Shown here: piece after piece, positions 8,783 through 17,997 of the stretch
Layout of the letters: each line of letters begins with the position of its first letter
How positions within the stretch are numbered: the stretch's first letter is position 1
From: Methylotenera sp.
GTDB lineage: Bacteria > Pseudomonadota > Gammaproteobacteria > Burkholderiales > Methylophilaceae
Direction: 5' to 3'
NCBI GenBank assembly: GCA_014378845.1
Contig: JACMNB010000051.1
Span: 1 to 64,000 of the forward strand
Length of the DNA: 64,000 nt
Program-made: the position numbers and the translations under genes
The notes under the pieces: generated by a model
The model's database searches: none
Told to the model about the DNA's origin: nothing
What the model saw: the letters and a program-made list of their open reading frames with translations, nothing else

Positions 8783-9838
8783 ATGCGAATTTTGCCCTAT
8801 CACTTTATTGCATTACTTTTAATGGGGCAGCCTATCATCGCCAATTGCGCGCCCTACTACGCCCCTTTTTGGTTGCCAGGCGGTCATTTACAAACTATTT
8901 ATGCCGCCACAATTGCAAATGCGCCGCAAGTTACTTATCGCCGAGAGCGGTGGGAATTGCCCGATGGTGACTTTGTAGATGCGGATTGGCTAGAGCCTGA
9001 GCGGGTAGAATCTAAGCACCTAAACCCTGAAGAACATGCACCATCAGCATCAGAAGATTTACCAATTGTGGTACTTTTTCATGGCTTAGAAGGCAACTCA
9101 CAAAGCAATTATGCGCGGGCGTTGATGTCGGCAACAAAGGCCAAAGGCTGGCGCGGCGTCGTTATCCATTTTAGAGGTTGCTCGGGCGAACCCAATCGCC
9201 TGCCACGCGTATATTACGCGGGCGATACGCCAGAAATACAGCTGTTATTGTCGCGCGTGCGTCAACAAGCACCTAGCGCACCCATTTATGCAGTAGGCGT
9301 TTCGCTTGGCGCCAATGCACTTTTAAAATGGCTGGGTGAATCTGGCCAGGCGGCCAATCAAATCATCAGCAAAGCAGCGGCTGTTTCTGCGCCGATGGAT
9401 TTAGCTGCATCGGCCAACGCGCTGGATTCTGGCTTAAACCGTGTGTTATACACGCCGCGTTTTGTGAATAGCATGCGGCCCAAAGCCTTAGAAATGCTGG
9501 CACGTTTTCCTGGCTTGCTTGATGCAGAAAAAATAAATGCCGCCAAAACCATTCACGACATTGATAATGCCGTGACCGCCAAGCTATTCGGCGCACAAGA
9601 TGCCGATGATTATTACGCGAAAAACGCTTCTAAACCGTGGTTAACAAAAATAAGTTTGCCAACATTGATTCTCAACGCAAAAAACGATAGTTTTGTGCCT
9701 GAAGAATCGCTACCGACAGCAACAGAAGTGTCAACATTTGTCACCCTAGAATACCCAGCAACTGGAGGTCATGTCGGCTTTTATAGCCGCGAAAATTGGT
9801 TGCCAAACCATTTGTTAGAATTTTTTGAACTACAATAA
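8783..9838 (+). CDS. YheT-type alpha/beta-fold hydrolase
   Basis: This is a 351-residue alpha/beta hydrolase of the YheT/ABHD1-3 family. The characteristic FWLPGGHLQTIY stands near residue 30, the oxyanion region is LFHGLEGNSQSNY, the nucleophile elbow is GVSLGA, the acid-loop candidate is NAKNDSFVP, and the catalytic His is in GGHVGF near the end. Members hydrolyse ester or lipid substrates, but the physiological substrate is not settled. The first ~22 residues are hydrophobic and end ANCA, so it may have a signal or anchor that most family members lack; a start further downstream is also possible. It sits between the sigma/ChrR pair and the fatty-acid modification operon, which would fit a lipid substrate. 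Confidence 0.8.
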   Translation: MRILPYHFIALLLMGQPIIANCAPYYAPFWLPGGHLQTIYAATIANAPQVTYRRERWELPDGDFVDADWLEPERVESKHLNPEEHAPSASEDLPIVVLFHGLEGNSQSNYARALMSATKAKGWRGVVIHFRGCSGEPNRLPRVYYAGDTPEIQLLLSRVRQQAPSAPIYAVGVSLGANALLKWLGESGQAANQIISKAAAVSAPMDLAASANALDSGLNRVLYTPRFVNSMRPKALEMLARFPGLLDAEKINAAKTIHDIDNAVTAKLFGAQDADDYYAKNASKPWLTKISLPTLILNAKNDSFVPEESLPTATEVSTFVTLEYPATGGHVGFYSRENWLPNHLLEFFELQ

Positions 9839-9988
9839 TTAAATCTCATGCAAATGCTTGCATCCAAAACCAAAACTGTCACGTATTACAAAGGCAAACA
9901 ACTATTATTAGCGAAACTTTAACCTTGCGCTATAGTCTTTAATCAGTGATTCTAACTACCTTTTCATCTTAATTTATTTAGGTTTAAA

Positions 9989-11029
9989 ATGCCCTTAATT
10001 AAATCTTCTCTTACACTGGCCGAAAAAGGCTTGATTCCCGACAGTATCATTCGGTCAGGTATTCGCAATTTGGCTCAAAAAAGATTGCAAGAAATTAAAG
10101 CAAACAATTGTGAGGCTGGAATATCGAGCTTAACCAGTTTTAGCAATGCCATGAATTTGGCCAATATTGCCGAGGTGCCCGAGCTGGCTAATGCGCAACA
10201 TTACGAAGTGCCAGCGGAGTTTTTTCATTATTGTTTGGGCAATCAACGCAAATATAGCAGCTGTTTTTGGATGCCAGAAACCAAAGATTTAGACGAAGCT
10301 GAGATTTTGGCATTAAAGCAAACTTGCGATCACGCCGATATTCAAAATGGTCAACATATTTTAGAGTTGGGTTGCGGCTGGGGTTCTTTAAGCTTATGGA
10401 TGGCAACCAACTATCCAAACGCACACATTACGGGCGTTTCAAACTCAAGCTCGCAGCGTGCGTATATTACCCAAATGGCAAAATCTCTCGGCATTACCAA
10501 TTTAACCATTATTACCGCCGATATGAACGTGTTTGAGGCTGCTGAACAATACGACCGAATTGTATCGGTTGAAATGTTTGAACACATGCGCAACTGGCAG
10601 GTTTTATATGGCAAAGTTGCGAGTTGGCTTAAGCCAAAAGGCAAATTTTTTAAGCATATTTTTGTGCACAGAAATACGCCTTATTTGTTTGATGTGCAGA
10701 GCAATGACGATTGGATGAGCCAATACTTTTTTAGCGGCGGTATGATGCCCAGCGATGATTTGCCGCTCCAGTTTCAAGACGATTTAAAGCTTGTACAGCG
10801 TTGGCGCTGGGACGGCACGCATTACCAAAAAACGGCCAATGCTTGGCTACAAAATATGGATGCCAATAAAGAAGTCATTACGCCGATTTTAGTGCAAATC
10901 TACGGCGCCAAAGATGCCGAAATATGGCGCAATCGCTGGCGCATGTTTTACATGGCTTGCGCGGAATTATTTGGCTATAACAATGGTCAAGAATGGTGGA
11001 TAACGCATTATTTATTCATGAAACGTTAA
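9989..11029 (+). CDS. Cyclopropane-fatty-acid-synthase-type SAM methyltransferase (first paralogue)
   Basis: This is a 346-residue class I SAM-dependent methyltransferase. The SAM-binding motif is HILELGCGWGSLSLWM (about 120-135), followed by TGVSNSSSQ and the motif RIVSVEMFEHMRNW. These match the CFA-synthase/mycolic-acid-methyltransferase family, but the protein lacks the N-terminal lipid-binding domain of full-length CFA synthase. The short form is typical of the copy at the head of ECF/ChrR-linked lipid clusters. It probably methylates unsaturated acyl chains of membrane phospholipids at the cytoplasmic face. It is the first of nine co-oriented, closely spaced lipid-cluster genes; the next starts 21 bases downstream. 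Product chemistry (cyclopropane, methyl branch or precursor of a furan ring) cannot be read from sequence. Confidence 0.85.
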   Translation: MPLIKSSLTLAEKGLIPDSIIRSGIRNLAQKRLQEIKANNCEAGISSLTSFSNAMNLANIAEVPELANAQHYEVPAEFFHYCLGNQRKYSSCFWMPETKDLDEAEILALKQTCDHADIQNGQHILELGCGWGSLSLWMATNYPNAHITGVSNSSSQRAYITQMAKSLGITNLTIITADMNVFEAAEQYDRIVSVEMFEHMRNWQVLYGKVASWLKPKGKFFKHIFVHRNTPYLFDVQSNDDWMSQYFFSGGMMPSDDLPLQFQDDLKLVQRWRWDGTHYQKTANAWLQNMDANKEVITPILVQIYGAKDAEIWRNRWRMFYMACAELFGYNNGQEWWITHYLFMKR

Positions 11030-11050
11030 GCCAAAAACCATCTTTACATC

Positions 11051-11590
11051 ATGTCAAAAAACGTTATTGTCAATTTTGTGTTGTTTCAAATCGGCTGGTT
11101 TGTCTGCGTGTTAGGCGCGGCTAAGCAAATGCCGTGGGTTGGCGTGATATTTATGTTGTGTTTTTTGGCTTGGCATTTAAGCCAAGCATTGCGCGCAAAA
11201 CATGAGCTTATTTTGGTGATTATTACGGTTATTATTGGCGGCATTTACGATTTTATGATGACCAGCAATCACTTACTAACCTATCAATCACCTGGTTGGG
11301 GTGCAGCGCTGCCAGCCGCATGGATATTGGCTTTGTGGGCGGAGTTTGCGATGATATTAAATGTGAGTTTACGCTGGATGAAAAAACGCTACGTGATTGC
11401 CCTATTATTCGGCGCAATTGGCGGGCCACTGGCTTACATTGGCGCAGCTAGGCTGGGCGCAGTGAGTATTGATGCATTACCTTTAAGTTATGTTGCCTTA
11501 AGTGTCGGCTGGGCCATTGTTACGCCACTTTTATTGTTCTTGTCTGAAAAATTGGATGGGTTTAAACCCTTAGAATCCACAAAAACATGA
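11051..11590 (+). CDS. DUF2878 family integral membrane protein
   Basis: This is a 179-residue protein consisting almost entirely of about five or six transmembrane helices (near 8-25, 28-45, 52-72, 85-102, 112-130, 140-160). The opening NFVLFQIGWFVCVLGAA matches DUF2878, a family of unknown function. The gene overlaps the following DUF1295 gene by four bases (ATGATG over TGA), so the two are translationally coupled. In this cluster it accompanies CFA-type methyltransferases, which suggests a role in membrane-lipid handling. No catalytic motif is visible to support a specific function. Confidence 0.8.
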   Translation: MSKNVIVNFVLFQIGWFVCVLGAAKQMPWVGVIFMLCFLAWHLSQALRAKHELILVIITVIIGGIYDFMMTSNHLLTYQSPGWGAALPAAWILALWAEFAMILNVSLRWMKKRYVIALLFGAIGGPLAYIGAARLGAVSIDALPLSYVALSVGWAIVTPLLLFLSEKLDGFKPLESTKT

Positions 11591-12369
11591 TGTCTTGGCC
11601 AATTTACTTTTATAGTTTAATCATTATTTTGTTATTTGCTTTTTTGGGCTGGCTGCTTAGCTTGGTTCGCAAAAATGTAACGCATGTTGATAGCATGTGG
11701 AGCCTGTTTTTTGTGCTGGCGGCGTTTACGACTGCTGCATTTGTACTGTTTGTTTACCCCGCACCAGACCGGTTACTATTGGTGCTGGGTTGTGTCAGCA
11801 TTTGGGCGTTACGACTTTGCGTCTATTTAACTTGGCGCAATTGGGGCCCGCACGAAGATTCGCGCTACATAAAAATAAGGCAGAATAACCAGCCCAATTT
11901 TTGGCTAAAAAGCATCGTAATTATTTTTGGGCTTCAAGGTGTGCTGGCTTGGATTATCTCCGTTTCCTTGCACGCCGCAATTGCTTCAACTAGCGCACTT
12001 AACGGGCTAGATTATGCTGCCCTTGCTTTGTTTGCTTTTGGTTTCGTTTGGGAAACACTAGCCGATTTGCAATTAAGTCAATTTAAAGTCGTTGCTAGTA
12101 ATAAGGGTAAAGTGCTCAATAATGGCGTGTGGCAATATAGCCGTCACCCAAATTACTTTGGTGAATGCTGTGTATGGTGGGCTTTTTACTTGTTTGCACT
12201 GGCTGGCGGGGCCTGGTGGGCGATTATTTCACCCATTATAATGACGCTGTTATTACTTAAAGTAAGCGGCGTTAGCTTGCTAGAAAGTACGATTACCGAG
12301 CGTCGCCCTGCTTACGCAGACTATATTAAACATACTAATGCTTTCTTTCCTGGCATTCCAAAACGCTAA
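11587..12369 (+). CDS. DUF1295 membrane protein (steroid 5-alpha-reductase-like fold)
   Basis: This is a 260-residue multi-pass membrane protein. The C-terminal signature NNGVWQYSRHPNYFGECCVW, then a helix and ERRPAYADYIKHTNAFFPG, defines DUF1295, which is related to steroid 5-alpha reductases and isoprenylcysteine methyltransferases. Eukaryotic relatives are NAD(P)H-dependent reductases of hydrophobic substrates. A reductase acting on a lipid is therefore plausible, but this is inference by fold. It overlaps the DUF2878 stop by four bases. The next gene starts 56 bases downstream. Confidence 0.85.
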   Translation: MMSWPIYFYSLIIILLFAFLGWLLSLVRKNVTHVDSMWSLFFVLAAFTTAAFVLFVYPAPDRLLLVLGCVSIWALRLCVYLTWRNWGPHEDSRYIKIRQNNQPNFWLKSIVIIFGLQGVLAWIISVSLHAAIASTSALNGLDYAALALFAFGFVWETLADLQLSQFKVVASNKGKVLNNGVWQYSRHPNYFGECCVWWAFYLFALAGGAWWAIISPIIMTLLLLKVSGVSLLESTITERRPAYADYIKHTNAFFPGIPKR

Positions 12370-12425
12370 TTTTTAGATGGTAAAAATTGGCTAACATTGA
12401 TCAAATAGGCATAAAGGTTAAAGTG

Positions 12426-13064
12426 ATGAAAAAAATAGGTTTTGCAGTATTAATGAGTTTGTTTTTAACAACTTTTGCAACGGCCACGCTGGCGCAAGAA
12501 TGGGCTTTTGACGTATATTTAGACAAAAATAAAATCGGCAAACACACGTTTACTTTAGATGAGAATAAGCTCTTGACCAGCCGCGCTAAATTTAACGTTA
12601 AGGTATTGTTTATTAATGCTTATAAATATGATCACCTCTCAAAAGAACAATGGAAAGATGATTGCTTGAGCAATATTGAAGTTAATACTACTGAAAATAA
12701 AGTAAGCACCAACGTAAAAGGCAATAAACCCGCCGCCGGCTTTGAGGTTACCGATGGTAAAACTAAGCAAACTTTGCCTGAATGCACCATGACTTTTGCT
12801 TACTGGAATCCAAAAATACTGACGCAAAGCCAATTATTAAACCCACAAAATACCGAATATTTAACCACCACATTTAACAAGCTTACCAACGAAACGATAA
12901 CAGTAAAAGGCCAGCCAACTGAAACAACGCATTACACATTAAAAGGTGCGTTAGATGGCAAAAGTAAGCTCAATATCGAGCTTTGGTATAACCTAAACGG
13001 CGATTGGGTTGCGTTGAAATCAACCACGCCTGAAGGTTACATTATTAACTATAAACTTAAATAA
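12426..13064 (+). CDS. DUF6134-like secreted protein
   Basis: This is a 212-residue exported protein from the ATG at 12426 (MKKIGFAVLM); a start 39 bases upstream would put a non-hydrophobic stretch before the signal peptide. The signal peptide ends near TLAQ. The mature part contains LDKNKIGKHTFTL and VLFINAYKYDHLSKEQW, diagnostic of DUF6134 (formerly grouped near DUF3108), and two Cys that could form a disulfide (DDCLSN and PECTMT). Function is unknown. Its position in the operon suggests a periplasmic lipid-binding or quality-control role alongside the lipocalin 7 bases downstream. That is inference. Confidence 0.75.
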   Translation: MKKIGFAVLMSLFLTTFATATLAQEWAFDVYLDKNKIGKHTFTLDENKLLTSRAKFNVKVLFINAYKYDHLSKEQWKDDCLSNIEVNTTENKVSTNVKGNKPAAGFEVTDGKTKQTLPECTMTFAYWNPKILTQSQLLNPQNTEYLTTTFNKLTNETITVKGQPTETTHYTLKGALDGKSKLNIELWYNLNGDWVALKSTTPEGYIINYKLK

Positions 13065-13071
13065 AATCATT

Positions 13072-13647
13072 ATGTTAAAACAATTATCTAAAGTATCACT
13101 TTTAATATCAATTTGTGGATTAATGGTGGCTTGCGCGGGGAATAACATGAACGAGATTCCATTGGTTAAACAAGTAGAATTACCGAAATTTATGGGCGAT
13201 TGGTATGTGATTGCGGTGATTCCCACCGCGATAGAAACGCAAAGTTATAACGCCATTGAACACTATCAATTAAACGCAGATGGCACAATTGCAACCACTT
13301 TTACCTTTTACAAGGGGGCATTTGATGGGCCATTTAAAACCTATCAACCAACCGGTTTTGTAAGGCCTGATTCGGGTAATGCGCTGTGGGGCATGCAATT
13401 TATTTGGCCGATTAAAGCGGAGTATCGAATTGCGTATTTAGATGCGCAATATCAACGTACGATTATTGCCAGAAATGCCCGTGATTATGTGTGGATTATG
13501 GCGAGAACGCCGCAAATAAGTGACGAAAATTATCTCGAAATGACTACTTTTGTGAAAAACTTAGGCTACGACATGAGTAAATTGAGGAAGGTCCCGCAAG
13601 ATTGGTCCAAAAAATCAAGTTTTACCAATAAGTCAGATAAACAATAA
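13072..13647 (+). CDS. Blc-like lipocalin lipoprotein
   Basis: This is a 191-residue bacterial lipocalin. The lipoprotein signal ends in the lipobox LMVAC (Cys21). The lipocalin signature follows: G-D-W in FMGDWYVIAVIPT, with the family strand IEHYQLNADGTIATTFTF, the later QFIWPIKAEYRIAYLD, and DYVWIMARTP. E. coli Blc is an outer-membrane-anchored lipocalin that binds fatty acids and lysophospholipids. A similar lipid-carrier or repair role fits the surrounding operon of acyl-chain-modifying enzymes. It is seven bases after the DUF6134 gene and 60 before the desaturase gene. Confidence 0.88.
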   Translation: MLKQLSKVSLLISICGLMVACAGNNMNEIPLVKQVELPKFMGDWYVIAVIPTAIETQSYNAIEHYQLNADGTIATTFTFYKGAFDGPFKTYQPTGFVRPDSGNALWGMQFIWPIKAEYRIAYLDAQYQRTIIARNARDYVWIMARTPQISDENYLEMTTFVKNLGYDMSKLRKVPQDWSKKSSFTNKSDKQ

Positions 13648-13707
13648 TTCTTTGATAAAAGTTACACGTACCTAGCAATTATACAATTTACAATTCGGAC
13701 AGATACC

Positions 13708-14637
13708 ATGTTACAGCCAAAAAAATCGCGCTTTGCTTCTTTTATCAGCTGGTTCGATAACGAAGCGACATCAACAACCGCTAGCAATCATCACATTGAT
13801 TGGTGGCGAGTCATTCCGTTTGTGTTAATGCATTTGGCTTGTTTTGCCTTAATTTGGGTTGGCTTTAGTACATTTGCACTTATTTTTGCACTTGCGCTGT
13901 ATGCCATTAGAATGTTTGCTATTACCGGTTTTTATCACCGTTATTTTGCCCACAAAGCATTTCAAACCTCGCGTTTTGGACAATTGATATTTGCCATTTT
14001 AGGCGCAACCGCGGTACAACGCGGGCCATTATGGTGGGCAGCGCATCACCGCAATCATCACGCCCATTCCGATCAAGAAACCGATGCGCACTCGCCAGTT
14101 CAACATGGTTTTTTATGGAGCCATATTGGCTGGTTTTTATCGACCGTTAATTTTGCCACTCATTTAGACCGCGTCAAAGAGCTGGCGAAATTTCCAGAGC
14201 TGCGATTTTTAGACCGTTTTGATATTATTGTGCCCATCGTATTTGCCGTTAGCATTTTTGGGTTAGGTGAATTATTGGCTAGCACCGCGCCCCATTTGCA
14301 AACAAACGGCTGGCAGCTGTTAGTGTGGGGATTTGTGATATCCACCGTGGCCTTATACCACGCCACATTTAGCGTTAATTCACTTGCGCATGTGTGGGGC
14401 AAGCGCCGCTACATCACGCGGGATCATAGCCGTAATAACTTGTTTATTGCACTTTTAACCTTAGGCGAAGGTTGGCATAACAACCATCATCATTATCCTG
14501 GCTCGGCAAGCCAAGGTTTTTACTGGTGGGAGATTGATTTTACTTATTACGGCTTACGTTTTTTAGAAGCGCTTGGCTTAATTTGGGATTTACGCATGGT
14601 GCCAATTGCCATACGCGAAGCTAAAAAATACCCTTAA
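13708..14637 (+). CDS. Acyl-lipid/acyl-CoA delta-9-type fatty acid desaturase
   Basis: This is a 309-residue membrane di-iron desaturase. All three histidine boxes are visible: HRYFAH (about 72-77), HHRNHH (about 113-118) and HNNHHH (near 258-263). The flanking signatures match stearoyl-CoA/acyl-lipid desaturases (NSLAHVWGKRRY; GSASQGFYWWEIDFTYY). Hydrophobic helices occur between the boxes. It would introduce a double bond into a saturated acyl chain using O2 and an electron donor. It may supply the unsaturated substrate for the CFA-type methyltransferases in the same operon. The following FAD protein starts 15 bases downstream. No electron-donor domain is fused. Confidence 0.9.
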   Translation: MLQPKKSRFASFISWFDNEATSTTASNHHIDWWRVIPFVLMHLACFALIWVGFSTFALIFALALYAIRMFAITGFYHRYFAHKAFQTSRFGQLIFAILGATAVQRGPLWWAAHHRNHHAHSDQETDAHSPVQHGFLWSHIGWFLSTVNFATHLDRVKELAKFPELRFLDRFDIIVPIVFAVSIFGLGELLASTAPHLQTNGWQLLVWGFVISTVALYHATFSVNSLAHVWGKRRYITRDHSRNNLFIALLTLGEGWHNNHHHYPGSASQGFYWWEIDFTYYGLRFLEALGLIWDLRMVPIAIREAKKYP

Positions 14638-14652
14638 GCACCCAACAAAAAA

Positions 14653-15960
14653 ATGAAAATAGCAATTATTGGCAGCGGCATTTCTGGGCTAACGCTTGCC
14701 CATCACCTGTATAAGCAACACGATATTACCGTATTTGAAGCCGATAGCCACATTGGCGGCCATACACACACGCATGCCATTGATTTATTTGGACAACATT
14801 ATCAAGTCGATACAGGCTTTATTGTCTTTAACGATCGCACTTACCCCAATTTTAATCAGTTGTTAGACGATTTAAAAGTGCCTTGGCAACCAAGTCACAT
14901 GAGCTTTAGTGTGCGCAACGAGGCAACCGGCTTGGAGTACAACGGCACCACAATTAATAGCCTATTTGCGCAGCGCCGCAATTTTTTAAAACCCAGCTTT
15001 TACGGCATGATTAAGGACATTTTACGTTTTAATAAACAATCACTTAGCTTGCTAGAAAGTGGTGATGAAGTTAGGTTAGGTGAATATTTAACGCAAAATA
15101 ATTATAAGCCTTTGTTTATTAATAATTATATTGTGCCAATGGGCGCCGCCATTTGGTCTACTGATGCCGCGCAAATGATGCATTTTCCTGCGCGCTTTTT
15201 GGTGCGATTTTTCCATCATCATGGCATGTTAACGGTCAGCAATCGGCCGCAGTGGCGCACCATTGTTGGCGGCTCTGCGCGCTATGTCGAGGCGCTTAGC
15301 GCGCCATTTAAACATCACATCAAACTCAATACGCCAATTGCTAGCGTGCAAAGACTAGACAGTTCAGTCAACATTACGCCAAAAAACGGTGATGAGTTGA
15401 GTTTTGATTATGTATTTTTTGCTTGCCATAGCGACCAAGCTTTAGCCTTGCTGGGAAATAACGCCAGTGCGAAAGAGCGCGAAATTTTGGGCGCGATACC
15501 TTACCAAGAAAACAGTATTTATTTGCATCACGATGCGAGTTTGCTACCTAAACGAAAACTCGCTTGGGCTGCATGGAATTACCATGTGACAGCGCAGCCT
15601 AGTAACAAAACACATTCGGCCAATACATTGCCAGTTACTAATAAAGTACAAGTGACGTATAACATGAATATTTTGCAAAATTTGACGTCACCAGAGCCTA
15701 TTTTAGTCACCTTAAATCACACCAATTTGATTAATCCTGCCAAAGTGATGAAACGTTTAAGATACACCCACCCCGTTTACACAATCGCTGGCGCGGCTGC
15801 GCAAGCAAGGCACGGCGAAATTAGTGGTGTCAATCGCACCGGTTTTGCAGGTGCTTATTGGCGCAATGGTTTTCACGAAGATGGCGTGGTTAGCGCGCTG
15901 GCAGCCTTAGACCACTTTAAGAAAAGTCATTATTTTGCAGACTTTTCAAAAAATGAATAG
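14653..15960 (+). CDS. FAD-dependent amine-oxidase-like flavoprotein of lipid cluster
   Basis: This is a 435-residue flavoprotein. The N-terminal Rossmann motif is [19 protein letters not shown] with [14 protein letters not shown], followed by a substrate half typical of NAD(P)/FAD-dependent oxidoreductases related to phytoene desaturases and amine oxidases. The segment [15 protein letters not shown] is common in the version found beside DUF1365 and CFA-type methyltransferases. In alphaproteobacteria, enzymes of this neighbourhood take part in methylated and furan fatty acid formation. A dehydrogenase acting on a methylated acyl chain is a reasonable hypothesis. Its end overlaps the DUF1365 start by eight bases, implying tight coupling. 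Confidence 0.88.
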   Translation: MKIAIIGSGISGLTLAHHLYKQHDITVFEADSHIGGHTHTHAIDLFGQHYQVDTGFIVFNDRTYPNFNQLLDDLKVPWQPSHMSFSVRNEATGLEYNGTTINSLFAQRRNFLKPSFYGMIKDILRFNKQSLSLLESGDEVRLGEYLTQNNYKPLFINNYIVPMGAAIWSTDAAQMMHFPARFLVRFFHHHGMLTVSNRPQWRTIVGGSARYVEALSAPFKHHIKLNTPIASVQRLDSSVNITPKNGDELSFDYVFFACHSDQALALLGNNASAKEREILGAIPYQENSIYLHHDASLLPKRKLAWAAWNYHVTAQPSNKTHSANTLPVTNKVQVTYNMNILQNLTSPEPILVTLNHTNLINPAKVMKRLRYTHPVYTIAGAAAQARHGEISGVNRTGFAGAYWRNGFHEDGVVSALAALDHFKKSHYFADFSKNE

Positions 15961-16726
15961 CGCTATTTACCAAGGTTTTGTCTCACATCAGCGCTTTTTG
16001 CCTAGACCGCATGGTTTTCGTTACAAAGCCTTTATGATGTATTTGGATTTAGACGAGCTGCCAAGTTTATTTGCAAACACGCGATTTTGGTCGTATGAAA
16101 AGGCTAATATCGCCAGTTTTAAGCGTGCAGATTACTATGGCGACCCACGAAAACCGCTAAAAGACGAGATACGAACATTGGTGCATGGCGCTACTAGCCA
16201 ATATCCACGTGGGTCCATCTGTTTGCTCACCAATATGCGCTATTTCGGATTTTGCTTTAATCCTGTGAGTTTTTATTATTGCTTTGAAGCTGATGGCATA
16301 ACTTTGCAAGCGATTGTTACGCACATCACGAATACGCCTTGGGGTGAAGATTTCGCATACGTGCATGATTATTCAGGCACAAACAAGGTTGTTAAAAAAA
16401 CCAATAATGGCAACATCACCGCATTTAAATTAGATAAAAAATTTCACGTTTCGCCGTTTATGCCGATGGATATTATTTACGATTGGGCGTTTAAACTGGA
16501 AGCAAAACAATTGTTAGTACACATGAAAAACTACAAAAATAATGTGCAATTATTCAATGCCACATTGGCGCTAGAACGCCGTGAAATAAGCCCTGCCGCT
16601 TTAAATCGCGTGTTGCTTTTATACCCATTGATGACGCTAAAAGTCTTGCTGGGCATCTATTACAACGCGCTTATTTTATGGCTTAAACGCGCGCCTTTTT
16701 ACTCACATCCTTCAAAAACCAATTAA
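15953..16726 (+). CDS. DUF1365 family protein
   Basis: This is a 257-residue protein from the ATG at 15953; a TTG start 18 bases upstream would add MQTFQK. Opening features are [27 protein letters not shown], and the central [20 protein letters not shown], which define DUF1365. The family has no proven activity but nearly always sits between the FAD oxidoreductase and a CFA-type methyltransferase, as here (8-base overlap before, 2-base gap after). A hydrophobic segment near the C-terminus ([20 protein letters not shown]) suggests membrane association. Confidence 0.88.
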   Translation: MNSAIYQGFVSHQRFLPRPHGFRYKAFMMYLDLDELPSLFANTRFWSYEKANIASFKRADYYGDPRKPLKDEIRTLVHGATSQYPRGSICLLTNMRYFGFCFNPVSFYYCFEADGITLQAIVTHITNTPWGEDFAYVHDYSGTNKVVKKTNNGNITAFKLDKKFHVSPFMPMDIIYDWAFKLEAKQLLVHMKNYKNNVQLFNATLALERREISPAALNRVLLLYPLMTLKVLLGIYYNALILWLKRAPFYSHPSKTN

Positions 16727-16728
16727 AT

Positions 16729-17988
16729 ATGGCACAAGAAACCTTAACCTCAGCTTTAAAGCAAAAATCACGCGCTAACAATGTTTGGGTGCAAAATTTC
16801 GCGCGTAAACAAGTATTGTCGCGTTTGGCACACTTGCAAATTGGTCAATTAACCATTATCGAGAATGGACAGAAAACAGTGTTTGGCAACGATTTTAAAT
16901 TGCAAGCAACTGTGACTGTCAATGACGCACATTTTTATGGCGAAATGGCCTTTGGCGGCAGCATTGGGGCGGGTGAGGCGTATATGTTGGGCTATTGGCA
17001 CGCCGATAATCTCACCAATGTGATTCGCATCATGGCCGCTAATCAAAGCGTGATGGACGCGCTGGAAGGCGGCTACCAATGGGTGAGCAAGCCATTTTTA
17101 AAGGCCCTGCATTGGTTAAATCGCAATACGGCAGATGGCAGCCGCAAAAATATCGCCGCACATTATGATTTAGGCAACGATTTTTTTAAGCTTTGGCTAG
17201 ACCCCAGCATGATGTATTCATCGGCGATTTTCGTGCCTGACAATATTAGCTTAGAGGCCGCTTCAAACAAGAAACTGCAAGTCATTTGTGATAAATTAGA
17301 CTTAACATCGACTGATCACGTGGTAGAAATTGGTACAGGCTGGGGTGGATTTGCGATTTATGCAGCCATTAATTATGGCTGCAAGGTAACAACAACGACA
17401 CTTTCGCAACAACAATTTGATGAGGCTGTGTTGCGCGTAAATGCCGCAAATTTAACTGACAAAATAACCATTTTATTAAATGATTACAGAGACTTAACAG
17501 GACAATTTGATAAATTAGTTTCAATTGAAATGATTGAAGCAGTAGGCCATCAATTCTACGATGTATACTTTAAAAAATGCGCCAGCTTACTCAAACCTAA
17601 CGGCATGGCGCTGATTCAAGCCATCACGATCACCGACCAACGTTTTGAAAGCGCCAAAAATAGCGTGGACTTTATTCAGCGTTATATTTTTCCTGGCTCT
17701 AACATTCCATCGATTACCGCCCTGTTAACGAGTATGACCCAATCAAGTGACTTAAAACTGTACGATTTGGAAGATATCGGCCCGCATTACGCAACCACCT
17801 TGCGACAATGGCGCGAGAACTTTTTTGATAAAATTCAACAAGTTAGCCAACTTGGCTATTCGGAAGAATTTATCAAAATGTGGGAATTTTATTTGTGTTA
17901 TTGCGAAGGCGGCTTTGCCGAGCGCGCACTGGGTGATGTACATTTGTTATTAGTAAAGCCTGAAAACCGTCGCGGCGCATTAGTATAA
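16729..17988 (+). CDS. Cyclopropane-fatty-acyl-phospholipid synthase family methyltransferase (second, full-length)
   Basis: This is a 419-residue protein with the full CFA-synthase plan: an N-terminal lipid-binding domain (to about residue 125, with GGSIGAGEAYMLGYW) and a C-terminal SAM domain. In the C-terminal part, AHYDLGNDFFKLWLDPSMMYS is followed by SAM motif I VVEIGTGWGGFAIYAA, then LVSIEMIEAVGHQFYDVYF and FIQRYIFPG, which match the E. coli Cfa family. It transfers a methylene or methyl group from SAM to cis double bonds of membrane phospholipids. It closes the lipid operon (2-base gap after DUF1365) and runs into mnmD 9 bases later. With the shorter paralogue at 9989, the cluster has two such enzymes, possibly for successive or different products. 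Confidence 0.92.
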   Translation: MAQETLTSALKQKSRANNVWVQNFARKQVLSRLAHLQIGQLTIIENGQKTVFGNDFKLQATVTVNDAHFYGEMAFGGSIGAGEAYMLGYWHADNLTNVIRIMAANQSVMDALEGGYQWVSKPFLKALHWLNRNTADGSRKNIAAHYDLGNDFFKLWLDPSMMYSSAIFVPDNISLEAASNKKLQVICDKLDLTSTDHVVEIGTGWGGFAIYAAINYGCKVTTTTLSQQQFDEAVLRVNAANLTDKITILLNDYRDLTGQFDKLVSIEMIEAVGHQFYDVYFKKCASLLKPNGMALIQAITITDQRFESAKNSVDFIQRYIFPGSNIPSITALLTSMTQSSDLKLYDLEDIGPHYATTLRQWRENFFDKIQQVSQLGYSEEFIKMWEFYLCYCEGGFAERALGDVHLLLVKPENRRGALV

Positions 17989-17997
17989 AATGCGCGT

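Noticed and set aside
9848..9863. Palindrome ATGCAA-ATGC-TTGCAT after the YheT-type gene as a terminator.
   Set aside because: Short arms and no T-tract on either strand.
9948..9975. TGATTC-N16-TAATTT upstream of the first CFA-type gene as an ECF sigma promoter.
   Set aside because: It only loosely resembles ChrR-sigma promoters, and no second copy appears upstream of the sigma gene, so one site is not enough to call it.
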